Source: Purshia tridentata
Lineage: Eukaryota; Streptophyta; Magnoliopsida; Rosales; Rosaceae
Assembly: GCA_003254885.1 (NCBI GenBank)
Contig: QANT01001971.1
Location: forward strand, 1-42,189
DNA: 42,189 bases
Reading direction: 5' to 3'
The position numbers and the translations under genes were made by a program. This document shows, in pieces, positions 1 to 10,740 of this stretch (positions are counted from its first letter, which is position 1; every line of letters begins with the position of its first letter). The notes under the pieces were generated by a model, which saw only the letters and a program-made list of their open reading frames with translations, was not told where the DNA came from and made no database searches.

Positions 1-673
1 TCCACCCTGGAACTCGAAGTGATCCTGCGGGAATCCAATATCAAGGAAAATCCTACTGAAAATTCAGCAGAATCTCCCTGAAATTAGACTAACCCTTTCT
101 CCACGAAGATCTGCAAAAACACTTCTAAGCACCACAGCTCCTCTACCACAACCAAAGGGTCTCCAACCCAAATTTCAAAACCCATTTAATTAAGTATTCA
201 AAGGGTTATCAGGGCTGGCTACAAAAATTCACTAAGAAACTAGGTTTACAAGGATAACTAAGCGCCTACAAAATTCACAAGCTGGCTAGATTTCCTCGAC
301 GTCTTTGGCACGACTGTTCTACCGTTACAACCTAGGGGAAAAATTAAAATAACAACAAAGGATAAAGCTAATAAGATAACTCAGTGAGTGGACATAAATC
401 AAAATAAGTATTTATAAACCTTTACTTTCAAGTTCCTTAAAATTTTGCAAACCTTCTTTGAAATCCCCCAGTTTTAAAATATTTCGTAAAAATCCACTGG
501 TGACTCTATGTAAATCAATATCTTTAAAATCAACTTTAAGATTTTCTGGAAATAAATATTTAAAATTAATCAAACTGACAAACATCAAACAGAAGTGAAA
601 GTTTATACTCTTTGAAATATTCTTATGAAACTGATATAATAACAAAAACGCTCACCCAACAGCTACCCAAGAA

Positions 674-862
674 CCTGCCGTACATGCGTAGGGCCCACGA
701 CCTGCCGTACGCATGTAAGGCCAATAGCCTGCCGTACATGCGCAGAACTCACAACCTGCCATACGCATGCAGGGCCAATAATATGTCGTACATGTGCAGA
801 GCCAGAGTCTATCATACACATGCAGGGCCAATATACCTGCCATACGTGCACGCAGGGCCACC
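674..862. repeat. 27-bp minisatellite, about 7 units, two alternating unit types
   Basis: Units begin CCTGCCRTAC or a decayed form of it. They alternate between an ACATGCG-type and an ACGCATG...GGCCAATA-type, which gives a 54-bp higher-order period. The later units are more diverged. It lies inside the minus-strand LTR, roughly 280 bp from the conserved CACTCACTGAG block. Confidence 0.85.
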
Positions 863-2329
863 TCCAAAGGGCAAGGCATCCCGACACACGGCCCAAAGCC
901 TTTGTGTGTGCCGTGATGGGTTCCAAAGACCTATATAATCTGATAACCTGAAGGGTACTGCAAAAGGTGGTTTGAAAATCCTTTTCCCTTAAATTCCTTT
1001 TTACTCATAAAATATATAACCTTTCCAAAATCTAACGGCTCGAATAAATCATTACGAAAAATCGTTACCAACACATCAAATTTATTTCCAAGCATTCATC
1101 CTCAAACCATGCTCAAGAATCAAATAATATTTTCAATTAATAAAACTCAATTAAAACTCAAAATATAAATACGAATTAAATCATAAAATTCATAAAGAAT
1201 TCATAAACAAAGTTTAGGAAACGAAGTCCACTCACAGAGATAGCCTAGATTTGGTCTCCGGTTGGATTGTCTCTGGGCTTGGGAGTGTCGCCTAACACGA
1301 GAACGACAAAACGTTAGAATACTATTCAATTTACGATCGTAAAACATGTGCACATTCTAGGCCTTACGCTCCCAAATTCTAAATTTAAATCCGAAACTCA
1401 TTATTTTCCTTCTTGACGCAACCCCAACGCTACTAGCTCATTTTTATCCCATTAAACTCCTCCCAATAATCTTCATTATTACACAACTCGACCGAGGGTC
1501 GTCCGGGGGTTGTTTCGACAACCAAAAAGTGTCCAATTTCACCTCAAAGTCACCATTTCTCCGATTTTCTTCAAACTAACTATTCTAAACCTCAATAGAT
1601 CGTTCCTAAAGGTGAAAATCACGCCCAATTTCAATTAAATCACCATGAACACCTTAAATTTCTAGAAATCCTGAAATGGGCATAAGCACCAACAATCAAA
1701 CTTCCAATTTCCTCAATAATTTCCCAAATTTCTCGTTCAAAACTTTGATTATATGTTCCTAATGACGGAAATTACCTAAAACACCTAACAATTTGATTCA
1801 ATTTCAAACACCCATGCTAAACCCGAAAATAGCCTCAAACCCCCAAATTTCAACTTCCACAATTACTCACAATTGAACCACCAAATTAGAGGGGAAGGAA
1901 AGCCCATGGAAGGAGGAAGAAAACTCACCAAGAAGCTGGGCCAATCGTGGCCGGAAACAGCCGGAAATGGCGAAGGAAGCTCGCGGCGCAGCTGGCTTCC
2001 CAAGCTCCTTGCTGTGCGTGGGAGCGACGGCTGGCAAGGAAGGTGGCTGGGGGGGCTGGCCGGTGACTGGAGGAGCAGCTGGTGGGGTTAGGTCGATCGG
2101 AAAGTGACCAAGGTGGCTGGGTGGTCGCGTGGGTCACGCGCAGGGATGAAAGAGAGATCAGGAGAAGGAAGAGAAAGGGGCTGGGGGCGGCGTGAGCTCG
2201 CTGGCCGGCGGCTGGTGACGTTGCCGATGGTCTGGGTGGGTGGTCACGCGCAAGAGGAAAGGGAGGAGCGAGGTTCACGGGCTAGGGGAGTGTGCTCTCT
2301 GCGCGTGGAGAAGGAGAGGGAAGAGAAAT

Positions 2330-2358
<29 letters not shown>
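2330..2358. repeat. (GA)n microsatellite
   Basis: An uninterrupted GA run of about 28 bases lies at the edge of the GC-rich part of the LTR. Confidence 0.95.
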
Positions 2359-2360
<2 letters not shown>

Positions 2361-2434
2361 TATTCTAGAATTTTCTGGAATATTAAATGCCATTTTCTCA
2401 AAATTACAAGTTTGCCCTTCACTTTAAACCTCCG

Positions 2435-2650
2435 TATTTCTCAAACCGTAACTCCAAATGACGCATGCTACATGTCTACGAACTCGTGAAGTCAAGCTCT
2501 ACGCAACCATGTCAAAGTCAACTCTGAAATCCGGGTAATTTAAAAAGTCAACTTTGAGTCCCTTAACACATTCCTAACTTTCTAACCGTGGCTCTAAACG
2601 ACCCATGCCGCGTGTTGACGAACCCGTGAGCTCAAAGCCTTCCTAACGGA
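2435..2650 (-). repeat. Duplicated conserved LTR module
   Basis: Two diverged copies sit about 145 bp apart, at about 2440-2520 and 2580-2660. Read on the minus strand each has a GTTGACTTTG or GTTGACCTTGGG run, then a CACGGGTTCGT or CACGAGTTCGTAGAC core, then an (A/T)CGGTTAGAAAGTTA-like segment. The same module occurs at 7100-7200, 7330-7400 and 8640-8740. Confidence 0.65.
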
Positions 2651-2736
2651 CCCAAGGTCAACATTAAAATCTTACTAGAACCAAAAGTCAACGTTGGACC
2701 CTATTATAATGTACTTAAAAGGTATGGGTCGTTACA

Positions 2737-5640
2737 AAAAGTTTCAACCAGCCTTTTCTAAGCTAGGTTATATTTAAATTGATTTAAAGTCTTAAATTAG
2801 TGTTTTCACATAAACATTCCTTGAGGATTGACCTCGTTAAGTGCTGTCTATACTATAAAAACTCACTAATCTAACAATTTTTACAAAAAACTAATATTAT
2901 TGATATGATTTATTAAACAAAAGGTCCTATAGACAATTGTAGATATAATTGTGATATAATTGATATTCATATATATATATATATATATCCATTCTCAGAA
3001 AATTGATCTATACCATATTAATTCTCAGAAAATTTGTATCCATATTCATTCTCATAAAATCCAAACATCCATATTCATACATCAAATGTATTCAAAATTC
3101 ATCAAAGGCAAAAGTATTACAAATCCAATAAAAAGTATGGAGAAGGTTTCCACCAAATCAATGTTCTCCTCAAATTTGAGAATTTTGATATGAATCTCCA
3201 CAAGATCAAATGTTCTCTTCAATATGAGGGTTCTAATTTGAACCCGCAAGATATAAAATTGAGAACCAAAATTTACCTGTAGAAAAAAAAAAATAGACCA
3301 ATTTATTTAAAAACAATAATTAAGAAGAGGAAGTGTTGTAAATTTTTATTTATATTTATTCGCAAAACGAATCTTTATAGTAAAGGTTTTTTAAGAGCGA
3401 GATCAAACCCAATGTGATGCATGTAATATAGACTTTGATTATTTTAAAACTAACGTAGTTTAGAAAGATTGATTGGTTGGTTTTTGAAATTTACTAGACT
3501 AGAAAAAAATAAATTAATTAAGACTAGAAATTTTGATGCAAGAATTAAAAATAAATAAAAGAGCAATAATTTAAAAGACTAGGGAGTAGGTGCAATAATT
3601 AAAAAGAAATAAAATGGTAATAATTTAAAGGCTAGAAAGTAGGTGCAATAATTAAAAAGAAATAAAATAGCAATAATTTAAAGACTAGAACTTGAATAAT
3701 GATATAAACATCAAGGTTAAGGTTCTACAACACTATAATTATTATTTTAGTAATTTTCTTAGCAATTTCCCACATAAGAGGGCAACTAAGAGTCAATTTG
3801 ATGCCTTCACCTAATGATATTTATATTTTAAGCCCTAAATTAAATAATTGTATGGTAGATATTATTCTTGCTTAAAAACTATAAACTTTAAGCAACCCAA
3901 GTGAACCAAAACTAAGGAACAACTAGAGTTCAAATAGCTCATATTAAAACAACTGATTACAAAGAAAAAATGTGGAAAGGATTTTTAACTACCCATCAAA
4001 AATTAATTCTTTCTCATTTTATGAACAAAATCTGGAGTTTGTAAGATCTAAATGGTGGGAAATTAACTAAAGAAAGCTTACTTGATAATTTTCATGGTAG
4101 TACTTCCTCCCTACTTTGGTGAGGAAGTTTAGTGACCACCCATAAGTATTAAACTAAAATAAAAGGGAAAGAAGAATAAAACGACATTTAAACTAGATAA
4201 GAGTAAACAAAATAATAACTTAAAAGCAAATAAATAAATAAAAGAATGAGAAAAAGAAAGACATGAAAATCAAACTTTCATTGCATTAATTTCAAAGTGC
4301 ACTGTTGAAAAAAAATTTGATAAATCATTATATTAATAATTATATTTGTTACCCAACATAATCTCACTCTACTCATTTAGGGAATAGAGTTTTATTATTT
4401 AGGGTACGACTCATTCAAGATGTAGTGCATCTCTTAATTACAATCCCTTAGTACAAGGGACAATCCTTTGATTCCAATTATAATGAAACTGAAATCATTT
4501 GATGAGATGTGTGAACATTTGGATTTGTGATTCCCAGTTAGTGAATGACTCATTAGAAAATTGGTATTTGAATGAAGTGTTTGGTGAATTTGGTTAGGTT
4601 GAACCAGGAATTCAAATTAAATGCGTGAATGACCCATTTAAAAGATTTTAGTAATTTGGGTGGGGTTTAGAGCCTTTGGATTTGAATTGGGAAATTAATT
4701 CAAAACTTTGTGTATCGAATTAATTTCTGGAGAGTTTGGATGGATTTGATTTAGTTGTGGTTGTACCTAAATTTTAGTAGGTTGCCTACATATCCTTGAC
4801 GGGATCAAACCGGATGGAGCTCATTAGGAACTTAACTTGGTTGGCTTTGTGCCATTCTGGAGTTGAATTTGGATGGGAAAGGATGCGTCCATTAATATTT
4901 TTGTATCATTTATTTGTTAAAACGACACATTTATATTTTACAATGGACGGATACCAATTTGGTTTTCTACCCACTAAATATTTTGTTTCAATTACTTATT
5001 AACTGATACGCTTTATATTTTTTAATGGGTAGAAAATAGAGAATTTGGGATAGGTCCATTGGACCTTGACTAAATTATTTGCCAATTTTTATCTTAAGTG
5101 GCAAATTAACTTATTTAAATGGGCATTTTAATTCAGAAGAAAAACCCATCAATTTTGCCCACTTGAATTTTGATTTAAGGGTCTAACTAGCAGCAGCTGC
5201 ACTTCAGCCCCAACGTGGGCTAGTAGACATGGCCATGTGATAGAGAACTTCACAAATTCTGTACTTTGACTTTTTAAATCATTTTAATTACACTAGGCTT
5301 TATATGTCAAACTAGTGGACTCCAATTTTTTCCCTTCTTTTTTTATCTATTTCCCTTTTTCCAATTTCCATCATCATATGAACAAAATATTAAAATTTCA
5401 TATTAAAATTTTCTATTTTCTTTGAAAAAATTACCAAAAAGGCATTAGAGAAAAATCTTAAGAGAATACTAAAAGAGGCAACTAAAAATAAATATAAGGT
5501 AAGAATCTTTAAATGTGAACTAAAGGTTTTTTTAAAAGACAAGGATTTAAAATATTTAGAATAGAGGTATGTGTCATTAAATTATTATGACACTATTACA
5601 AAAGAGAGCGTGAGATATGAGTGAAGACAACCAAGAAAAA
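2737..5640. other. AT-rich gene-free stretch
   Basis: No convincing coding region was found. Short open frames here are low-complexity (for example the Ile/Tyr run over the AT repeat). Visible structure is limited to an (AT)n run near 2968-2989, short ATTCATTCTCAGAAAAT-like repeats at about 2986-3080, and a three-copy 53-bp tandem repeat at 3538-3691. Much of it is probably decayed transposon DNA, but no terminus could be identified. Confidence 0.6.
3538..3691. repeat. 53-bp tandem repeat, three copies
   Basis: Three successive units start GCAAKAATTAAAAA at 3538, 3592 and 3645. Each runs through ...AATAATTTAAA(A)G(A/G)CTAG. The second and third copies are nearly identical and the first is more diverged. 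Confidence 0.85.
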
Positions 5641-5651
5641 GGCTGTTAATT

Positions 5652-6045
5652 GCGCCACATGGCAGCCATTGGTTGGTTGCATGGTTGATTAATTAACCAA
5701 AAAGGTGGCTCTGCTTGGATGGTGCGGTTGACAGCTGGTGTGAGAGAGAGGAAGAGGGCCGGCTGCAACTGGCTCGACTGGAAGAAGGAAAGAAGGAAAA
5801 ACAGGTGAAAAGAGAAGATGGCTGAAGGCTTCATGGGTCGGCTACATGGCTCGGTGGCTCACATGGGAAGAAAGGTGCGGCTACATGTGGCTTGCAGCTG
5901 GAACTAGCAGAGAAGGCTTGCTGCATTGGCTACTGGAAGAGAAGAGAATGCACGAAAGAAAAAGGCCAGCCGCTTCTTTTAATGCCTTCGCCACGTGGCA
6001 GCCAATCAATGACTGGAAGATTGATTAATTCATAAGAGGTGGCTA
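5652..6045. repeat. Diverged direct duplication of about 340 bp
   Basis: A block with GCCACATGGCAGCC, then TTGATTAATTAA, then AGGTGGCT (5652-5715) recurs as GCCACGTGGCAGCC...TTGATTAATTCA...AGGTGGCT (5988-6042). The intervening DNA is purine-rich with no recognised gene. Its source is unknown. Confidence 0.5.
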
Positions 6046-6094
6046 TTGCGGGTAGAAAACCCACCGCTGTCATGGCTGTACTATCGAAAGCTCT

Positions 6095-6404
6095 GGGGAA
6101 GTCGGAATAGGAGAGCACTCATCTTGGGGTGGGCTTACTACTTAGATGCTTGGCACTAGGGAAAGGTCATCTCAATGCTCTAACGCCTACATTAGATATG
6201 GACCAAACTGTCTCACGATGTTCTGAACCTAGCTCACGTACCGCTTTAACGGGTGAACAGCCCAACCCTTGGAACATACTATAGCCCCAGATGGCGAAGA
6301 GCTGACATCGAGGTGCCAAACCTTCCTATCGATGTGAGCTCTTGGGGAAGATCAGCCTGTTATCCCTAGAGTAACTTTTATTCCTTGAGTGACGGCCCTT
6401 CCAT
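6095..6404 (-). pseudogene. Nuclear plastid DNA insert: 23S rRNA fragment with internal deletion
   Basis: The plus strand is the reverse complement of the 3' part of plastid 23S rRNA. Landmarks are GCACTCATCTTGGGGTGGGC, AGCCCAACCCTTGGAACATA, CATCGAGGTGCCAAACCTTC and ATCAGCCTGTTATCCCTAGA, in the right order. From memory of the bacterial and plastid gene, roughly 105-110 nt are missing where GATGCTT joins GGCACTAGGG (about 6148-6156). Most differences from the plastid gene as I recall it are C to T or G to A (for example GACGTT to GATGTT). That is the decay expected of a methylated nuclear plastid insert. It is not a functional rRNA. Homology ends about 6404, after GACGGCCCTTCCA. The mitochondrial and cytosolic genes fit less well. 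Confidence 0.88.
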
Positions 6405-6632
6405 TCAATAAGGAAAGAATGCGAAATTTCAACGGAAAATTCGATAAAATTTACATGTGACATAAGACGAATATAATGAGCGCTGAAGGCAAAAACTGTT
6501 CAGAAAAATGGCTTACTAATTAATAATTACATAAATAACGCCTCAATTTTATTTATATTATAGTATTGTATTATGAATTACATAAGTATTTTATACCACA
6601 TAGACTTTCATCATGTCCATAGTAAAGAGTAA

Positions 6633-6914
6633 TCACCCCCAGGATACTTCTCCAGCATAATTTTGCATGAATTTGCCAATGTGCCAACCATATGGATCAG
6701 GAACCTGTTGTGGTGGAATTTGCCCATAACTATTCTCCTTTGAATAGTTTGCCTCTTGTTGTGCCCATAAGTTACTATCTGACTCAACCAAGTAAGGCAT
6801 ATTTGGTCGGTATAACATTGGAGGATTTTGTACATAATTGTAATTATCATTTCCTATTGCAATAGAGCCAAAAATGGTGGATAACGAATACTCTTCTTGT
6901 CGTAGCAAACTCAT
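6633..6914 (-). CDS. Possible exon remnant, unknown protein C-terminus (93 codons)
   Basis: A minus-strand frame of about 93 codons has protein-like composition: mixed polar, Pro, Tyr, Asn and Gln residues, with a YGWHIGKFMQNYAGE-like tail. It lies in otherwise AT-rich DNA. It could be the last exon of a decayed transposase or host gene, but I recognise no family and see no upstream exons. The case rests only on composition, so it is weak. Confidence 0.25.
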   Translation of the reverse strand: MSLLRQEEYSLSTIFGSIAIGNDNYNYVQNPPMLYRPNMPYLVESDSNLWAQQEANYSKENSYGQIPPQQVPDPYGWHIGKFMQNYAGEVSWG

Positions 6915-7021
6915 ATGACCTCTTTGTGAGTTGGGAGTTAGGAAATTTTGTTAAATGTTTTACCATTAATTTTTTTTTATTTAAAAACATTTTAGGTATT
7001 TATTTGAAAAATAAAAGTTTC

Positions 7022-7530
7022 TATGATAAATTATAAATTATTATTTTAAATTGGGATTGACCCAAAAGTTGACTTTTTGTTAATTTGACTTTTGGTTTTA
7101 AACTTAGGCTCGTTAGATAGGTCTTTAGTCTACGAGTCCGTAGACGTAAACCATACATCGATCGAAGCTACGATTTGAAAGTTACGAGAATTCAAAGTGA
7201 GAGTAAATTTGTTAATTTTGAAAATTTCGTAATATTTTAGAATATTTTGAAAAACTTTGGAAACTTTGGACAATTTCGGCAAAATTTTGGTGAAACTTAT
7301 TGGTTTGGTGTTAAAATTTCCATATCCCAAATTAGTCTACGGGTCCGTAGACACAAACCATACATTGATCGAAGCTACGATTTGAAAGTTACGGGAATTC
7401 AAAGTGAGAGTAAATTTGTTAATTTTGAAAATTTCAGAATATTTTGAAAAACTTTGGAAACTTTGGACAATTTTGGCAAAATTTCGGTGAAACTTATTGG
7501 TTTGGTGTTAAAATTTCCATATCCCAAAAA
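7022..7530 (+). mobile_element. LTR fragment with 207-bp tandem duplication
   Basis: The segment opens with a GTTGACTTTTTG / TTTGACTTTTGG / CTCGTTAGATAGGTCT run, equivalent to the start region of the LTR at 8484. A block starting TTAGTCTACGAGTCCGTAGAC at 7125 is then repeated at 7332 (TTAGTCTACGGGTCCGTAGAC). The two copies are nearly identical across about 200 bp, and the second lacks about 12 bp. Shorter echoes of ACTTATTGGTTTGGTGTTAA follow to about 7600. No LTR start or end survives. Confidence 0.6.
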
Positions 7531-7798
7531 AACAAAAATTTCGATGAAAACTTATTGGTTTGGTGTTAAAATTTCTAAATTTCAAAAAAACAAACATTTT
7601 GGTGAAATTTTCGAAATTTACTCCTTGTCTATATCCAAACAAAAAAAATTAGAGTCAAAGTCAAAGGCTGGAAAACAACAAAATATATAAAAGAAGTACA
7701 AGGAAGAGAAGGATGTTGCTTTCTTTCCAAAGCCCCATACGTGACAAGTCTTTAGCCGGAAGTGGAAGTTTCCTTAGATGCCACAGAACCTGCAATAA

Positions 7799-7915
7799 GG
7801 GTAATTTAATTAAATAACTCTTTTTAATATCTCCTAAACTTTTTTAACCCCTGTCAGAGATTTTAAGCTTTTACAACCCTTTTCAATTTTTTGGACCAAA
7901 ATACTCTTGGTCGCC
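7799..7915. mobile_element. Possible MULE terminal-repeat remnant
   Basis: GGGTAATTTAATTAAATAAC, then TTTTTTAACCCC, AAGCTTTTACAACCC and GGACCAAAATACTC, has the spacing and word order of plant MULE terminal repeats. The end at 29535 reads similarly: GGGAAATTGCC, a TTTTTTACACCC tract, AGCTTTTTGTCCC, GGACAAATATAC. Similarity is at motif level only. It could be a left-end relic of a related element. Confidence 0.3.
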
Positions 7916-8044
7916 ACATTCCACTCACTATCCTTCAAAAAGTGCTATAATATATATCCACCGAAAATTTTACATCATGTGGTGACCACAAATTCTGCCT
8001 TACCATCTTCTTCATGGTGACCACAAAACTCATATATGATTTTT

Positions 8045-8121
8045 GTTGATTTTGTGGTTGCCACATAGTGGAATTTATGGTCGCCACACATGGTCCACTA
8101 TGTGGCAACCACAAAATCGAC
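8045..8121. repeat. Near-perfect 28-bp inverted repeat (hairpin)
   Basis: The left arm is 8045-8072 and the right arm 8094-8121, matching in 27 of 28 positions around a 21-bp spacer. The core TTGCCACATAGTGGA is answered by TCCACTATGTGGCAA. The flanks (7905-8040) hold further GTGGTGACCAC and GTCGCCAC words, so this is the strongest of a cluster of GTGGN(N)CCAC-like palindromes. Confidence 0.85.
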
Positions 8122-9964
8122 AGCAAAAACAACTTTGCAATTTTTGCATCCAGACAGGTTCTTCATTGAATCCATATCTAGTTTTGATAGAGAGAATACA
8201 ACAAAAAAAATCCATATTTGGATTTGAGAGAAATAAAAAAATAAAAAACAAAAACAAATAATGAAAAAATAGACCTGCTCGTTTTTGGTTGTTTAGGGAA
8301 GGAGGCACGTGTGGGGAATGGGCAGGGGGTGGGAGTCAAAAGTAAGCGGCGAAGTACAGTGGGGAGAGTAGCGAGGAAAGCCAGAGAAGGAGGAGATCTC
8401 GAGCGGGATGGGTTCTGGTTGGCTAGCTGCAAGTGAGCAGTGCAGGCAATCTTGGTTCTAGGTGCAATGGTTCTGTTTGGTTGTGTAACACCCCGCACCT
8501 TTCAAAAGTGGTTTTGAAAAGCTTTTTAAAAGTTTTCGGGATTTTATTTGGAAAGTAAAGTGTTTTGGACGTTTTTTTCAAAATTTAAAGTTTGACTTTT
8601 AAAAAGGGAGAAAAAGTTGACTTTTTGTTCAGGAGGACTTTTCGAGTTGACCTTGGGTTCGTTGGAAAGGTCTCGTCCTCACGAGTTCGTAGACACGTAG
8701 CACGCGTCGAACGGAGCTACGGTTTGGGAGTTATGGTTGTGTGAAAAGAGGGACAAATTGGTAATTTCGAAAAAGTTGTTCTTAAAAGCCCAAAACCCAG
8801 ATTTTTCTTCATTCTCTTTCTTCTCTCCCGCACTCTCACTTCTCTCTCCGAGGCCAAACTTTGAATGGCCATAACTTCTTCGTTTGATGTCCGATTCTGG
8901 CGATCTTGGTATCGTTGGAAAGCTATCGACGACGCCTTTCCACTGATGGTCTCAGATCATCATTCTGATCAGTATTGAAGACGCAGCAGCAGTTACAGTC
9001 GCTCGTGTACAGTCGGCGTCACGGCGGTGATCTCGACGATTCCGGCGACGACGCGACCTCCCACCTGCCCAGATCTCTTCCTCTCGTCGAGCCCAACGTG
9101 TTGGTAGGTTCGATTGACCCGTGGGACCGCCGTGGACGGCGGATTGAGTGTGGTTGTGCCGCCGGCTTTCCGGCCAGTTTTCTTCCTTTTCCGACCACTT
9201 TTGGCCGTCGACCCAGGTTCGAGAATTGATCCCATCGATCTCCTCTACGTGCCTGTGTAATTTGTTTTAGCTAAACGTGACTTTCGTTTTTGGCAGTTGA
9301 CTGCCGTTGACTACCTGTTGACCGTCGTGGGACCCGCTGCGTGTGACGGTTCCAGCGACCGTTCCTTGGTTTTTGGCCTCGGGCCAACCACCCGAACCTA
9401 CTGGTGAGTTTGGGTGAGCTCCTTGACCTTCCGTGTGTTTTTCGAAGGTCGGGCAGCCACCGTGCGTGGTGGTTCCCGCCCGTTTTTGTGATTTTTTGGC
9501 TTGGTTGTGAACTTTGTTGTTGTTGCTTGGTTGTCTGGTCTTAACAGGTACGCTCGGTTTGGGAATTTGTATCCCCGATGCCGTTATGCTGTCGGATTTT
9601 AGAATCCGAGCAAAGGAACCACGAAGGACACGAAGGGCAATTCGGTCTTTTCGCGTGGTCACTGTGAGTGAACCTAAGTTCAACTAATTTCCAGTTCAGT
9701 TACTTGTGTGGATGCTTTGTTTGTCACTTTTTGCTGTTTGCTAGTGAGTGGATTTTTGGTTTCAAAGTTTGTCTTTTAAATGTTTAAGATTTGTTTTGAA
9801 TTTATTTAAGTATCCTTTGAAATTGTGATTTGATTGAATAACTTTTTATTCGCAAATATTTATCTTATGATATTTTGATAATGTATATGTAATATGTTTG
9901 CGGAGATATTGGTTATGGTTTTAAACCACTGGACAGTACCCGGGAGTAAATGGCTGGAACCTAG

Positions 9965-10165
9965 GCGAACCATTGTGTGGTTGCGTATTGATAAAGTTGG
10001 GATCTACGCGAACCATTGTGTGTTTGCGTATGATCAATTTGGAATCTATGCGAACCGTTGTGGGTTTGCGTATTGATAAAGTTGGGATCTATGCGAACCA
10101 TTGTGTGTTCGTGTATGATCAATTTGGAATCTATGCTAAACATTGTGTGTTCGCGTATTGATGAA
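9965..10165. repeat. 42/43-bp minisatellite, about 5 units, two alternating types
   Basis: Units start GCGAACCATTGTG or a variant at 9965, 10008, 10050, 10093 and 10135. They alternate between a TTGATAAAGTTGGGATCT type and a GTATGATCAATTTGGAATCT type, giving an 85-bp higher-order period. Its place within the LTR matches that of the 27-bp minisatellite at 674-862. Confidence 0.9.
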
Positions 10166-10365
10166 GGTTAGCCATATCTATGTACACGTATTGGCCCATA
10201 CGTATTGATAGAGTTTAAGGGTACTACGGTGAGATTTTTAAGTATTTTGATATACTGGTAAATGTCTTGTACTGCTACTACTTATTTTTAATGTTTAAAC
10301 TCTTATAAATATTTGGAACCGTATATGCATATCTAGTTTTTTTTCTAAATTTATACATTGTATAA

Positions 10366-10740
10366 TTATGAAGGTTTTGGATTTATGACGGGTGGGACCC
10401 GGAATTGATGGTTTGATATTATGATTTTAAGAATTGGTTTTGAAACTGGGGAATTTGAAAGACAAGTTTCATGTTAATATACTTATGTTGAACAAAGGAT
10501 CGTTTAAATTATTTTTACCCACTCACTGAGTTTTATCTCATAGTTTGTGTTTTTATGAAGGTTTTGGATTTATGATGGGTGGGACCCGGCATTGATGGTT
10601 TGATATTATGATTTTGAGAATTGGTTTTGAAACTGGGGAATTTGAAAGACAAGTTTCATGTTAAAATACTTATGTTGAACAAAGGATTGTTTAAATTATT
10701 TTTATCCACTCACTGAGTTTTATCTCATAGTTTGTGTTTT
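10366..10740. repeat. 187-bp tandem duplication inside the LTR
   Basis: The copies are 10366-10552 and 10553-10740. Both run from TTATGAAGGTTTTGGATTTA to CACTCACTGAGTTTTATCTC...TTTGTGTTTT with only a handful of differences. It ends a few bases before the second LTR-type start at 10747. Confidence 0.92.

Larger units (their letters stand above)
1..2736 (-). mobile_element. Long LTR (Ty3/gypsy-like), minus strand, cut by the window edge
   Basis: Read on the minus strand, the unit opens at 2736 with TGTAACGACCCATACC, a form common at the start of long plant gypsy-type LTRs. Inside are blocks that also occur in the LTR at 8484-11699: a GTTGACTTTTGG...GGGTCCGTTAGGAAGG module near 2580-2700, a CTGTGAGTGGAC block near 1225-1245, and a CACTCACTGAG motif (reverse complement at about 380-397). 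A GC-rich stretch with a (GA)n tract (1880-2360) and a minisatellite (674-862) are internal. No gag or pol is present, and the 3' end of the LTR lies beyond the window. The open frames in the GC-rich part are low-complexity and I do not treat them as genes. The family assignment is inferred from LTR style, not from coding sequence. Confidence 0.65.

Noticed and set aside
612-938. 108-codon plus frame with YMRRAHDLPYACKA-type repeats, and minus-strand frames beside it
   Set aside because: It is a translation of the 27-bp minisatellite. A repeat length divisible by three keeps frames open by chance.
1925-2331. Pro/Ser-rich minus and Gly/Arg-rich plus frames
   Set aside because: They lie in the GC-rich and GA-rich part of an LTR, are low-complexity and show no domain.
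6095-6404. Functional rRNA gene
   Set aside because: It is only a fragment, with an internal deletion and many transitions, flanked by AT-rich nuclear DNA.
9267-9683. 138-codon minus frame inside the LTR
   Set aside because: It sits in the GC-rich section of the LTR, antisense, without domains. GC-rich DNA gives long chance frames.
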